Made by a program: the position numbers and the translations under genes. DNA of 64,000 nucleotides from JABDIP01 sp965212545. GTDB lineage: Bacteria; Pseudomonadota; Alphaproteobacteria; DSM-16000; Inquilinaceae. The notes under the pieces were generated by a model, which ran no database searches, had not been told where the DNA came from, and worked only from the letters and a program-made list of their open reading frames with translations. Position 1 is the stretch's first letter, and every line of letters begins with the position of its first letter. The stretch lies in NCBI GenBank assembly GCA_965212545.1, contig CBDBVB010000036.1, forward strand, positions 61,638-125,637, read 5' to 3'. Positions 33,718 through 42,563 of the stretch are shown here, piece by piece.

Positions 33718-33920
33718 TGCCCACCTCGGTTTCACGATCGCAACGAAAGGGCATTCGGCCCTCCGGGCGCTTCTGGTCCAGCGTTGCCGATCATTGCAGC
33801 CGGGCAAACGGACGCGTGCCATTGCCGCCGCAGAACATGCCCAATGACGCGGCACGCCTGACCATTGCAGTGTGGTCAACCCTGGGGCACCAACCGTATG
33901 CAATCGCGCCTCGTGAGAAC

Positions 33921-33934
33921 TTGATATCCGTCAA
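33921..33934 (-). promoter_or_regulatory. DNR/FNR-type box upstream of the hemerythrin-like gene
   Basis: TTGATATCCGTCAA fits TTGAT-N4-GTCAA with one arm base different from the nirS box. It lies in the 308-base gap between ybaN (stop 34026) and the hemerythrin-like gene (start 33717), about 205 bases before the latter. No other gene is visible in the gap. Confidence 0.65.
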
Positions 33935-34025
33935 GCTCGGGCGGCCCGGTTGTGGCTCCGGAATCGAACGCTCTACCGGGATATCTTGGTGCCCGCTAGC
34001 GCGGGTTTCGGAGCCATCGGATGCA

Positions 34026-34406
34026 TCACTCCTCCCCGCCCTCCGGCCCATCGGGGCGTGAGAGGATGAAGACGGCGACGGTGCCGAGCACAAGGGCCTG
34101 GAGGCCCAGCACAAGGTCCCCCACCCCAACGAACCATGACACAGCGAGCGAGAGTGCCATGACAGTGACAGCGGCCCATTTGGCGTTCCGGCTGATGCTG
34201 CGATGCTGTTGCCAGTTGACGATCGACGCGCCGAAACGCGGATGCTCGACCAGCCATGTGTGCAAACGCGGCGAGCTGCGCGCGAAGGCATAGGCCGCCA
34301 GAATCAGGAACACTGTCGTCGGCACCAGCGGCAGGACAACGCCGATCAGTCCCAGCCCGGTCGCCGCGAGGCCGAGGCACAGCCACAAGGTGCGGGCAGG
34401 GATCAT
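34026..34406 (-). CDS. YbaN/DUF454 family membrane protein
   Basis: A 126-residue protein with three to four hydrophobic segments. The family motif LGLIGVVLPLVPTTVFLILAAYAFARSSPRLHTWLVEHPRFG is clear. YbaN proteins are of unknown function and are often near iron, heme or denitrification genes. The start overlaps the nnrU stop by 4 bases, so the two are co-translated. The C-terminal tail is acidic (RPDGPEGGEE). Confidence 0.85.
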   Translation of the reverse strand: MIPARTLWLCLGLAATGLGLIGVVLPLVPTTVFLILAAYAFARSSPRLHTWLVEHPRFGASIVNWQQHRSISRNAKWAAVTVMALSLAVSWFVGVGDLVLGLQALVLGTVAVFILSRPDGPEGGEE

Positions 34407-35104
34407 CGAAGGACCGGCAATGGCGAGACCCCTATTACCGCAGCGTGGGATGCAATGAAGGCGGCGTAGAGCAGCGCGGCGGCCGCCAGCCGAATTGCGT
34501 CGATCCGTATCTTCGCCGGTTGCCAGCGCCGGTCAAGCAAAGCGGCGAAGGGCAGGAAGGATGTACGGGCGGCAAGCCTGGCCCATTCGTGCGCACCGAG
34601 CAGGCGCTGGCGGCGCCGGTCGATCGCCGCCATACCGAGAATGGCGAAGCCGGTAAAGCCTCCGAACAGGACGACATGCGCCAGGTCGCCATTCGGCACC
34701 AGATGCGCCCCGGCCCAGATCGCGATCGCCCAGAGCAGAGGATGTCGTGCGATCCCGGCGATCCCGGGGCTTTCCGGATCGTATGCATCGGACTTGCGCC
34801 CGCCGAAGGACAGCGGGTTCGCCGCCGCGATGCCGAAGCCGGCAAACAGGCAGACCAGCGGCATGGCCAGCACCGGCGCCCAGAGCTGCCATGGGGCGAA
34901 ATCCCATACCGGCAGATACGGCGCCCGCCCGGCCGCTGCGATCACCCAGGTCAGCAGGACCAGAGAAACCAAGCTGTAGCCGATGAGGAATCCTCGTTCG
35001 CCGAACAGCGCAACCAGCCGCCCGCGCACTGGCGGCCGGGTCGGTATGGCATGCGACAGCAGGAAGGCCGCGTAGGCCGCCACGAATTCTCCCCAACCTG
35101 CCAC
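34403..35104 (-). CDS. nnrU: NnrU family membrane protein
   Basis: A 233-residue protein with about six helices. The AYAAFLLSHAIPTRPPVRGRLVALFGERGFLIGYSLVSL start, the DPESPGIAGIARHPLLWAIAIWAGAHLVPNGDLA block and the LLGAHEWARLAARTSFLPF end are those of NnrU, first found as a gene needed for nitric oxide metabolism in denitrifying rhizobia. The biochemical role is not known; similarity to isoprenylcysteine methyltransferase-like membrane proteins has been noted. It shares the region with nnrS and dnr. About 235 bases divergent from nnrS contain no clear DNR box. Confidence 0.88.
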   Translation of the reverse strand: MAGWGEFVAAYAAFLLSHAIPTRPPVRGRLVALFGERGFLIGYSLVSLVLLTWVIAAAGRAPYLPVWDFAPWQLWAPVLAMPLVCLFAGFGIAAANPLSFGGRKSDAYDPESPGIAGIARHPLLWAIAIWAGAHLVPNGDLAHVVLFGGFTGFAILGMAAIDRRRQRLLGAHEWARLAARTSFLPFAALLDRRWQPAKIRIDAIRLAAAALLYAAFIASHAAVIGVSPLPVLR

Positions 35105-35339
35105 ACCATACCCCCATCATGCCGGCCCGCCCTTCGCGTCCTGGCCTATTCTTGCCATGTGGTGGCTCGATGGAGGTGCACAAAGTCGCTGAACTGGCCG
35201 GAACACAGCATATCGACGCCGCCGAGTGCTAACGTTCGGCAACGCGGCCGCGGCGGTGGAACGGCCGGGCAGTGGAATCGATCTGCCGGATATCGAGCCG
35301 GAGAGCATTGATGGCGCAGGCAGAATTGGTATTGCGGTG

Positions 35340-36542
35340 ATGTCGACCATGGATCGGATCCGGGCCTGGCGGGGTCCGGCGCTTTTGAGCTTCGGATTCC
35401 GGCCGTTCTTCCTGTTCGGCGCCTGTCATGCCGCGATAAGTGTCGCCGTCTGGGTCGCCTGGTTGCTTGGCGGCGTCGGCCCGCCGACCGCGTTTCCGCC
35501 GGTTGCCTGGCATGCCCACGAGCTTCTGTTCGGCTATGTGCCGGCGATCGTCGCCGGCTTTCTCCTGACCGCCGTTCCGAACTGGACCGGGCGGCTGCCG
35601 GTGGTCGGTTGGCCGCTGGCCGGGCTGTTCGCGATCTGGCTGGCGGGCCGCGTCGCGGTCGCGATGTCCCTGATTGCCGGGCCGTGGGTCGCGGCGCTTG
35701 CCAGCTTGGCCTTTCCGGTGGCGCTGGTCGCGGTGATCGGCCGCGAGATCATCGCCAGCCGGAACCGGCGGAACCTCAAGGTGATCGCGGTCGTGGTCAT
35801 CCTGCTGGCGGCGCAGGCGCTGTTCCATTGGGAGGTCTGGCGATTCGGGTACAGCACCTATGGCGGTCATGCCGGGATGGCGGCGACGCTGCTGCTGATC
35901 ATGCTGATCGGCGGGCGGATCGTTCCGAGCTTCACCGGAAACTGGCTGAAGAAGCGCGGCGGCGAGCATCTGCCGGCGGGCTTCTCGCGCTTCGATATCG
36001 TCGCGCTCACCTCAGCCGCCGCCGCGCTTGCCGCCTGGGTGGCTTTGCAGGGGCAGGCGATCGACGGCCGTCTGGCGGCCGGTCTGCTGGTGCTCGCGGG
36101 GATCGTGCACCTCGTCCGTCTGGCGCGTTGGCAGCCGCACCGTACGGCGGCTGAACCGCTCGTCACGGTCTTGCATGCCGGCTATGCCTTCGTACCGTTG
36201 GGGTTCCTGCTTGCGGGATATGCCGCCGCCACTGGAGACCCGTTGATCGGCACCGGCGCCGTCCATGCCTGGACCACAGGTGCGATCGGGACCATGACGC
36301 TGGCGGTCATGACGCGCGCGACGCTCGGACATACCGGCCGGCCGCTTGCCGCCGGACCGGCGACGGTGGCGATCTATGGGGCGGTGATTGTCTCGGCGCT
36401 GGCTCGGGTCGCGGCGGCGCTGGTCCCGCAATGGGGTACGATCCTGGTGCCGCTTGCGGGGATCGCCTGGGTCGGTGCCTTCGCCGGCTTCGCGGCGGTC
36501 TATGGACCGATGTTGCTGTCTGGCCGAGTTCGATCCGTGTGA
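35340..36542 (+). CDS. nnrS: NnrS heme/copper membrane protein
   Basis: A 400-residue polytopic membrane protein with about twelve helices. Typical NnrS blocks are FRPFFLFGACHAAISV, WHAHELLFGYVPAIVAGFLLTAVPNWTGR, GRIVPSFTGNWL and GAIGTMTLAVMTRATLGHTGR. NnrS proteins bind heme and protect cells from NO stress, for example by keeping iron in usable form. The ATG at 35340 (or 35349) was preferred to the long N-terminal extension at 35226, which is not homologous. No strong ribosome site is visible. It converges on the nirV-like gene, 10 bases apart. Confidence 0.9.
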   Translation: MSTMDRIRAWRGPALLSFGFRPFFLFGACHAAISVAVWVAWLLGGVGPPTAFPPVAWHAHELLFGYVPAIVAGFLLTAVPNWTGRLPVVGWPLAGLFAIWLAGRVAVAMSLIAGPWVAALASLAFPVALVAVIGREIIASRNRRNLKVIAVVVILLAAQALFHWEVWRFGYSTYGGHAGMAATLLLIMLIGGRIVPSFTGNWLKKRGGEHLPAGFSRFDIVALTSAAAALAAWVALQGQAIDGRLAAGLLVLAGIVHLVRLARWQPHRTAAEPLVTVLHAGYAFVPLGFLLAGYAAATGDPLIGTGAVHAWTTGAIGTMTLAVMTRATLGHTGRPLAAGPATVAIYGAVIVSALARVAAALVPQWGTILVPLAGIAWVGAFAGFAAVYGPMLLSGRVRSV

Positions 36543-36552
36543 GATCTGTGTT

Positions 36553-37359
36553 CTAGGCAGGCGGCCCGGCGCAACGGAAGCCGACCATGTCGAGCGCGAA
36601 GTCCGGCGGATTGCCGTGGCGATAGCTGACCCTCAGGCAATAGGGGTTATTGCCCCAACCGCCGCCGCGAATCACCCGATGCTCCGGCCGGCCGGGGAAT
36701 GCGCTTGACGTCCACTCCCAGACATTGCCGGCCATGTCGAGCAGGCCGAAGGGCGAAGCGCCGGCCGGATAGCGGCCGACCGGCGCGGTCTGCCGGTAGC
36801 CGTCGCCGGCATCCGGCGCGCAGCAGGGCACGGTGCCGAAATTCGCCCGCCGGTCCGCGCCCTCCTGCCGGGGCGCCTCGTCGCCCCAGGGATAGCGCCG
36901 GCCATCGCTCCCGCGCGCGGCGAACTCCCATTCCGCTTCGGTCGGCAGCCTCAGCCCGTGATGGGCGCAGAATGCCTCGGCATCGCGTGCGGAGATCTGA
37001 ACCACCGGATGGTCATCGAGCCCGGCGATGCCGGTTGCTTCGCCGTGCGGTTGGCGCCAGTTCGCGGCTCCGACCAGTCGCCAGCGGCCGGTCCAGACAT
37101 AGCCCGCCCCGGAACGCTCCGCATCGGTCACATGCCCGGTGGCCGCGACGAAATCGGCGAACTGCGCGTTGGTCACCTCGGTGCGCATCAGCGAGAAGGC
37201 GGCAACCGTGGCCTCGCGCGGCGTCTCGTTCGCATCGCCCTCCGCATCGCCCATGACAAAGGCGCCGCCGGGCACCGGCACCATGTCGAACGGACCGGCG
37301 GTCATGGCGGGCGACGGCATCGACAATGCCGCAGCAAGTATGAGTGTTGCGATCCTCAT
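36553..37359 (-). CDS. Formylglycine-generating-enzyme (SUMF1) family, NirV-like
   Basis: A 268-residue secreted protein with a signal peptide (ending MTA near residue 20) and one SUMF1/FGE-sulfatase domain. The start VPGGAFVMGD, the LRLPTEAEWEFAARG block, GNVWEWTSSAF and RVIRGGGWGNNPYCLRVSYR are diagnostic. NirV proteins of this family are encoded with nirK in other denitrifiers, where their function is unknown. Here no nirK is visible and nirS is the reductase, so the link to NO chemistry, if any, is through the nnrS neighbour. The two Cys of PCCAPD are conserved-looking but not the canonical FGE pair. Confidence 0.8.
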   Translation of the reverse strand: MRIATLILAAALSMPSPAMTAGPFDMVPVPGGAFVMGDAEGDANETPREATVAAFSLMRTEVTNAQFADFVAATGHVTDAERSGAGYVWTGRWRLVGAANWRQPHGEATGIAGLDDHPVVQISARDAEAFCAHHGLRLPTEAEWEFAARGSDGRRYPWGDEAPRQEGADRRANFGTVPCCAPDAGDGYRQTAPVGRYPAGASPFGLLDMAGNVWEWTSSAFPGRPEHRVIRGGGWGNNPYCLRVSYRHGNPPDFALDMVGFRCAGPPA

Positions 37360-37508
37360 CCCTGTCATGGACCCTGCGATCTGCCGGGATTGTCCGTCTG
37401 ATTGATGTACGGGCCTCCCGGTGCGGCGGCAATGCACGATAATCTGATTTGCCCCGGGGCCGTCCCCGGAGGCAGAAAGAGTGTTCCCGAGACAAGAAGG
37501 CGCTTGCC

Positions 37509-38435
37509 ATGAAGCGATCCCATTCTGGACCGAGCCGGCGTGCCGTCCTGGCTGCGCTCGGCCTTGCCGCCGGACTGGCGCCGCTTCGCGCCACCGCCCA
37601 GCCCGGGCCGATCCTGACCAGGCCGATTCCGGCCACCGGCGAAGCCCTGCCGGTGATCGGCATGGGCTCGTGGAAGACTTTCGATGTCGGCGGCGACACC
37701 CGCCGCCGCGATGCGCGGCTGCAGGTGCTGCAGGCGTTCTTCCAGGCCGGCGGCGGCATGATCGACTCCTCGCCCATGTACGGCTCGTCGGAGGAGGTGA
37801 TCGGCTATTGCCTGGAGCGCATGGGGGAAGCGCCCGGGCGGTTTACCGCCACCAAGGTGTGGACCGTGCTCAAGGCGCTCGGCATCCGCCAGATGGAGGC
37901 ATCGGAACGGCTCTGGGCGCCGCAGGGCTTCGATCTGATGCAGGTGCACAATCTGCTCGACTGGGAGGCGCATCTGGAGACGCTGGCGGATTGGAAGGCC
38001 CGGGGGCGGGTCCGCTATGTCGGCATCACCACATCCCATGGCCGTCGCCATCCCGACATGGTGAGCATCATGTCCCGCCGGCCGATCGATTTCGTTCAGT
38101 TTACCTACAACATCCTGGATCGTAGGGCCGAGCAGGTGCTGCTGCCCTTGGCCGCCGAGCGCGGCCTTGCGGTGATCGCCAACCGGCCTTTCCAACGCGG
38201 CCGGCTGTTCGACCGGTTCCAGCGGCATCCGCTGCCCGGCTGGGCGGCCGAGATCGACTGCGGCAACTGGGCCCAGTTCTTCCTCAAATTCACCGTCTCC
38301 CACCCCGCCGTCACCTGCGCCATCCCCGCCACCTCTCGCGTCGACCACATGCGCGAGAACATGGGCGCAGCCTATGGCCGCCTGCCGGATGCGGAAATGC
38401 GCCAGAGGATGGTGCGGTATGTGGAGGAGCTGTAA
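37509..38435 (+). CDS. Tat-exported aldo/keto reductase
   Basis: A 308-residue protein with a twin-arginine signal (SRRAVLAALGLAAGLAPLRATA) followed by an aldo/keto reductase barrel. The Tyr of the catalytic set is in MIDSSPMYGSSEEVIGY, the Lys in FTATKVW and the His in MQVHNLLDW. The enzyme would act in the periplasm, which is unusual for a NADPH enzyme, so it may carry its cofactor from the cytosol through folded export. The start at 37509 gives the Tat motif; an upstream start gives a basic, non-homologous extension. The substrate is unknown. Confidence 0.85.
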   Translation: MKRSHSGPSRRAVLAALGLAAGLAPLRATAQPGPILTRPIPATGEALPVIGMGSWKTFDVGGDTRRRDARLQVLQAFFQAGGGMIDSSPMYGSSEEVIGYCLERMGEAPGRFTATKVWTVLKALGIRQMEASERLWAPQGFDLMQVHNLLDWEAHLETLADWKARGRVRYVGITTSHGRRHPDMVSIMSRRPIDFVQFTYNILDRRAEQVLLPLAAERGLAVIANRPFQRGRLFDRFQRHPLPGWAAEIDCGNWAQFFLKFTVSHPAVTCAIPATSRVDHMRENMGAAYGRLPDAEMRQRMVRYVEEL

Positions 38436-38526
38436 CGGGCGGTATGCGGCAACGAGTCTGGCATCAGGGCAACCGTCCAGGTAGTTTCGGCATCTGGCAG
38501 CGCACAGAGCCCTTGGAGGGCGACCA

Positions 38527-38733
38527 ATGGACGAGGTGAAGTTCGATCAGGAGGCCATGGGGCGTCTGGCGAATGCGGTGGCGTTCGTCTGCGGCGCGGA
38601 TCATCCGACCGCGGCGGCCCTGAAGGCGGCCGCCGCGAGCGGATCGGAGCGGGAGATCAAGAAGGCCCGCTCGCTGTTCCTGAAATTGAAGCCGGGCGAC
38701 CGCAAGGCGGCCCTGACCATGCTCGGAGACTGA
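38527..38733 (+). CDS. Small acidic/basic helical protein
   Basis: 68 residues with a good ribosome site (TTGGAGGGCGACC). The sequence is alpha-helical and charged (EREIKKARSLFLKLKPGDRKAALTML) with no signal peptide or membrane segment. Ala-rich and Lys/Arg-rich stretches suggest a small regulatory or nucleic-acid-associated protein, but I do not recognise a family. Confidence 0.6.
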   Translation: MDEVKFDQEAMGRLANAVAFVCGADHPTAAALKAAAASGSEREIKKARSLFLKLKPGDRKAALTMLGD

Positions 38734-38785
38734 TCGACTTCGGGAACGTGTAGTCGGAAATCCCAAAGTCGGCCAGGGCCGATCC

Positions 38786-39670
38786 CTACCCCAGATTCTC
38801 TTCGAAGAAATCGATCGTGCGGTCCCATGCGAGCGTCGCCGCCGCCTCGTCATAGCGTGGCGTGGTGTCGTTGTGGAAGCCGTGGTTCACGTCCGGGTAG
38901 ATATGCGCCGTGTATCTCTTGTTGTTCGCCTTCAGGGCGGCCTCGTAGGCCGGCCAACCGCCGTTGATGCGGTCGTCGAGCCCGGCATAGTGCAGCAGCA
39001 GTGGCGCCTGAATGTTCGGCACGTCCTCGGCAGCGGCTTGCCGGCCATAGAAGGGCACCGACGCCGCCAGTTCGGGCAGCCGCACCGCCATGGCGTTGCA
39101 CACTCCGCCGCCATAGCAAAAGCCGACTACGCCGATCTTGTCGGTGGTGTCGTCGCGGACCCTGAGAGTGCTGTAGGCGGCGATGAAATCCTCCAGCAGC
39201 TTGGCGCCGTCGAGCTGGCGCTGCATCTCGCGGCCCTCATCGTCGGTGCCTGGATAGCCGCCCAGCGGCGTCAGCCCGTCCGGCGCCAGCGCCACGAAAC
39301 CGGCGACCGCAAGCCGGCGCGCCACATCCTCGATATAAGGGTTGAGGCCGCGATTTTCGTGAACCACGACGACGCCAGGCCGCCGTCCGCCGGCCGCGGG
39401 ACGGGCGAGCAGGCCGCGCACCGTCCCGTACCCCTGGGGCGAGGCATAGTCGATATAGGCGGTCCCGATGCGCGGATCGTCCGGGGCGACCTGCTGGGCC
39501 AGCGCGTATTGCGGCGACAGGGTCTCCAGCAGCCCCGCAGCGGTCATCCCACCGACGGCGTATTTGGCCGCGCGGTCGAGGAATTGCCGCCGGTCGATGT
39601 CGCCATGCACCAGCTTGTCGAATAGATTGAGTAGGCCTTGATCGAAATCACCTGCCTGTTTGCGCACCAT
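38786..39670 (-). CDS. Dienelactone hydrolase family protein (exported)
   Basis: A 294-residue alpha/beta hydrolase. The Cys nucleophile motif is GFCYGGGV near residue 168. The acid is in HYAGLDDRINGG and the His in NHGFHN. Before the domain is a long N-terminal segment with a twin-Arg-like motif (DRRQFLDRAAKYAVGG) and a hydrophobic stretch, so it is probably exported. The family hydrolyses dienelactones or carboxylic esters. The ATG at 39670 was chosen because the upstream frame is not homologous. It is one of a group of unrelated metabolic genes between the denitrification and secretion loci. Confidence 0.85.
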   Translation of the reverse strand: MVRKQAGDFDQGLLNLFDKLVHGDIDRRQFLDRAAKYAVGGMTAAGLLETLSPQYALAQQVAPDDPRIGTAYIDYASPQGYGTVRGLLARPAAGGRRPGVVVVHENRGLNPYIEDVARRLAVAGFVALAPDGLTPLGGYPGTDDEGREMQRQLDGAKLLEDFIAAYSTLRVRDDTTDKIGVVGFCYGGGVCNAMAVRLPELAASVPFYGRQAAAEDVPNIQAPLLLHYAGLDDRINGGWPAYEAALKANNKRYTAHIYPDVNHGFHNDTTPRYDEAAATLAWDRTIDFFEENLG

Positions 39671-39785
39671 GGATCTCGCTCCCATTGTTGGGGAAAGGAC
39701 CAGTCTGACAAAATCCGCGGCAGCTCGCCACAATTAGCGATTTCCCGGGCAGGAGTCCGGAACGGCCCGGAGAGACCGGGTTGTC

Positions 39786-40544
39786 CTATCCCAATACGAC
39801 AGGCCCATACAGCCAGACCAGCCAGCCGGCCCAGCACAGGAAGGGGCCGAACGGCAGATGCGTCGTGGCGGTGAGATGGCGGCCGGTCAGGCGCAGGGCG
39901 AGGACCCAGAGCAGCCCGGCAAGCGCCGCGTAGAGCAGGATGGTCGGCAGACCCTGCCAGGCGGTCCAGCAGCCCAGCGCGCCGAACAGCTTGACGTCGC
40001 CCCAGCCCAGCCCGTCGCGGTTGCGCAGGCGACGGTACAGCCAGGCGATGAGGGCGAGCCCGGCGGTTGCGGCAAGGCCGCCGATGGCGTGGTCGGCCAG
40101 CGCTTCGGGATAGACGAACCAGGCGACTGCGAGGCCGGCTGGGGCCAGCGGCAACGTCAGGACGTCCGGCAGCAGGAAGTGGCGGGCATCGATCACTGCC
40201 AGCGTGAGCAGCGTCCAGCCGAAGGCGGCGCCGGCCCAGGCGATCCAACCGGGCAGAACCGCAATCGACCACGCTGCGATGGCCAGGGCCGCGAGTTCGA
40301 CCGCCGGGTAGATTTGCGAGATCGCCGCGCCGCAATGGCGGCAACGGCCGCGATGGCTCAGCCAGTTCAATATCGGCACCAGATCGCGCATCGCCAGCGC
40401 CTGACCGCAGGCCGGGCAGCGGGAGCGGCCGGCGACGACCGACTCGCCGGCCGGCAGGCGGACGATCAGCAGGCCGAGGAAGCTCCCGACGAAGGGCGCG
40501 GCCAGTAGCAGGAGCAGCCAGTGTATTTCGGTCAGCGCGGTCAT
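39786..40544 (-). CDS. gspO: Type IV prepilin peptidase / GspO
   Basis: A 252-residue polytopic aspartyl protease of the PilD/GspO family. The N-terminal zinc-type region has the two Cys pairs CPACGQAL and CRHCGAAI. The catalytic Asp residues are in DARHFLLPD (near residue 119) and GWGDVKLFGALG. It cleaves and N-methylates the pseudopilins (gspG, H, I, J, K) encoded divergently just to the right. The start MTALTEIHWLLLLLAAPF gives the first helix. Confidence 0.92.
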   Translation of the reverse strand: MTALTEIHWLLLLLAAPFVGSFLGLLIVRLPAGESVVAGRSRCPACGQALAMRDLVPILNWLSHRGRCRHCGAAISQIYPAVELAALAIAAWSIAVLPGWIAWAGAAFGWTLLTLAVIDARHFLLPDVLTLPLAPAGLAVAWFVYPEALADHAIGGLAATAGLALIAWLYRRLRNRDGLGWGDVKLFGALGCWTAWQGLPTILLYAALAGLLWVLALRLTGRHLTATTHLPFGPFLCWAGWLVWLYGPVVLG

Positions 40545-40756
40545 TGGATTGGGGGTTCGTTGCCGGCGGTCATAACCTAATCCTATCCGCACTCGCAGTC
40601 GTGTAGGATGAGAATAAGGTTGAAGGAATAGCGAGCCGGACCAATCCGTTGTCGCAGCATCCTGATCTGCCGGAGGTAGTGAAGGACGCGGGTATGTTGC
40701 CGAACGCTCTCGGATTCGATGCCGATCCGCCGTTTGTCGGATGTGCGATCAGCAAC

Positions 40757-40785
40757 TTACCCTTAATAATCGAGGGTTGTATTAT
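40757..40785 (+). promoter_or_regulatory. Candidate promoter for the gsp operon
   Basis: -35-like TTACCC, a 17-base spacer and -10 TATTAT, 53 bases before the gspE start, in an unusually AT-rich stretch. An inverted repeat ACCCT/AGGGT overlaps it. The rest of the 293-base gap to gspO shows no gene. Confidence 0.45.
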
Positions 40786-40837
40786 AGTGCCCGATTGGCG
40801 TCCCTAGGGCGCTGTTGGCCGCAGCCAGGAGAAGCGG

Positions 40838-42553
40838 TTGCCGAAATCTTCGCTCGCCGCAGACCGTGAAGCCATCGAACTGGCGCTGGGCCAGTCGCTG
40901 GTGGAATCCGGCAAGCTGGACGAACGGTCGCTGGAACGCGCCCGCCGGGTCGGATCGGGCAATCGCCAGGGCCTGGCCCGGGTGCTGCCCAAGCTCGGCC
41001 TGGTCTCGGAGCGCGACCTGGCCGAAGCGCTGGCCCGCCAGGCCGGTGTGGCGTTGGTCGGCGAGCGCGACTTCCCGGCCCTGCCGCTGCTGGATGGCAA
41101 GGTCAGCCTGCGGTTCCTGAAGGAATCGCGAATCCTGCCGCTGGCCGAGACCAATGACGGGCTGGTGCTGGCCATGGCCGATCCGTTTGACGCCTACGCG
41201 ATGGACGCCATGCGGCTGGCCTCGGGCCGTCCGGTCGAGCCGCGGGTTGCCGTGCAATCCGAACTGGATGCGGCGATCGAACGGCTCTACACGAATGGCG
41301 ACGCGGCCGAGGCCGGCCCGGCGGACGATGGCGACAGCGACGAGGCGGTCGAATTCGACATCGAGCGGCTGCAGGATATGGCCAGCGAGGCGCCGGTCAT
41401 CCGCATGGTCAACCGCATCATCGAATCCGCCGTCGAGGCCGGCGCGTCGGATATCCATCTGGAGCCGCGCGACGGCGGCCTCAGGGTTCGCATCTCGGTC
41501 GACGGGGCGCTGCGCGAAGTCGAGTCGCCCCCGGACCGCTATCGCGCCGCCATCGTCTCGCGCATCAAGATCCTGGCGCGGCTCAATATCGCCCAGCGGC
41601 AACTGCCGCAGGACGGACGCATCAAGATGGCGGTGCGCGGCATCCCGGTCGATCTGCGTATCGCCACCCTGCCGACGGTGCATGGCGAAAGCGTCGTCAT
41701 GCGGATTCTCGACCGGGACTCGGTCGCACTGGATTTCGAGACGCTTGGCATTGCCGGCCGCGATTTGGATGATTGGCTGGGCGTTCTGGAGCGTCCGCAC
41801 GGGCTGGTGCTGGTCACCGGGCCGACCGGCAGCGGCAAGACCACCACGCTCTACACCTCGCTGATGCGCATCAATTCACCCGACAAGAAGGTCATCACCG
41901 TCGAGGACCCGGTCGAATACCAGTTGGCCGACATCGTGCAGGCCGAGGTCAAGCCGCAGATCGGGCTCGATTTTGCGCGGCTGCTGCGCGCCCTGCTGCG
42001 CAATGCGCCGGACATCATGCTGGTCGGCGAGATCCGCGACCCGGAAACCGCCAAGACCGCCATCGAGTTCGCCCTGACCGGCCATCTGGTGCTGTCGACG
42101 GTGCACACCAACAGTGCCGCCGCGGCGGTTCCCCGCCTGCTGGACATGGGGGTCGAGGAATACCTGCTCGCCTCGACGATCAACGGCGCCGCCGGCCAGC
42201 GGCTGGTGCGCACCCTGTGCACCGCGTGCCGCGAACCCTACGCGGCGACTCCGGAGATGATCCTGCGCCTCGGCCTCAAGCGCTATTCCGAAGCGCCGGA
42301 GATCCTGCTGTACCGAGCGCGTGGCTGTCCGGCCTGTGGCGGCACCGGCTATCTGGGCCGAACCAGCATCATCGAGACCCTGGTGGTCGACGATACGCTG
42401 CGGCGGATGATCCTCGACCGGGCAGACGCTTCGGCTCTGCAGGAGGCGGCGGTCGCGAACGGCATGCGGGTGCTGTTCGACAACGGCATGGAAAAGGCGG
42501 TGGCCGGCCTGACCTCGATCGAAGAGGTCCTGCAGGCCACCCGTGACGGCTAG
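40838..42553 (+). CDS. gspE: Type II secretion ATPase GspE
   Basis: A 571-residue secretion ATPase. The N-terminal part (residues 1-130) is the GspL-binding domain; the catalytic part has Walker A GPTGSGKTTT (near residue 328), the Asp box around TVEDPVEYQL, the Walker B LVGEIRDPETA and the His box TGHLVLSTVHTN. The C-terminal zinc module has four Cys in CTACREPYA and CPACGGTGY. It starts with TTG at 40838, preceded by AGGAGAAGCGG. It begins the gsp operon and ends 11 bases before gspF. Confidence 0.95.
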   Translation: MPKSSLAADREAIELALGQSLVESGKLDERSLERARRVGSGNRQGLARVLPKLGLVSERDLAEALARQAGVALVGERDFPALPLLDGKVSLRFLKESRILPLAETNDGLVLAMADPFDAYAMDAMRLASGRPVEPRVAVQSELDAAIERLYTNGDAAEAGPADDGDSDEAVEFDIERLQDMASEAPVIRMVNRIIESAVEAGASDIHLEPRDGGLRVRISVDGALREVESPPDRYRAAIVSRIKILARLNIAQRQLPQDGRIKMAVRGIPVDLRIATLPTVHGESVVMRILDRDSVALDFETLGIAGRDLDDWLGVLERPHGLVLVTGPTGSGKTTTLYTSLMRINSPDKKVITVEDPVEYQLADIVQAEVKPQIGLDFARLLRALLRNAPDIMLVGEIRDPETAKTAIEFALTGHLVLSTVHTNSAAAAVPRLLDMGVEEYLLASTINGAAGQRLVRTLCTACREPYAATPEMILRLGLKRYSEAPEILLYRARGCPACGGTGYLGRTSIIETLVVDDTLRRMILDRADASALQEAAVANGMRVLFDNGMEKAVAGLTSIEEVLQATRDG

Positions 42554-42563
42554 AAACAGTGCA

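Noticed and set aside
37438..37508. Bidirectional promoter between the nirV-like gene and the aldo/keto reductase
   Set aside because: The two genes are divergent so a promoter must exist, but no -35/-10 pair stands out that I could support.
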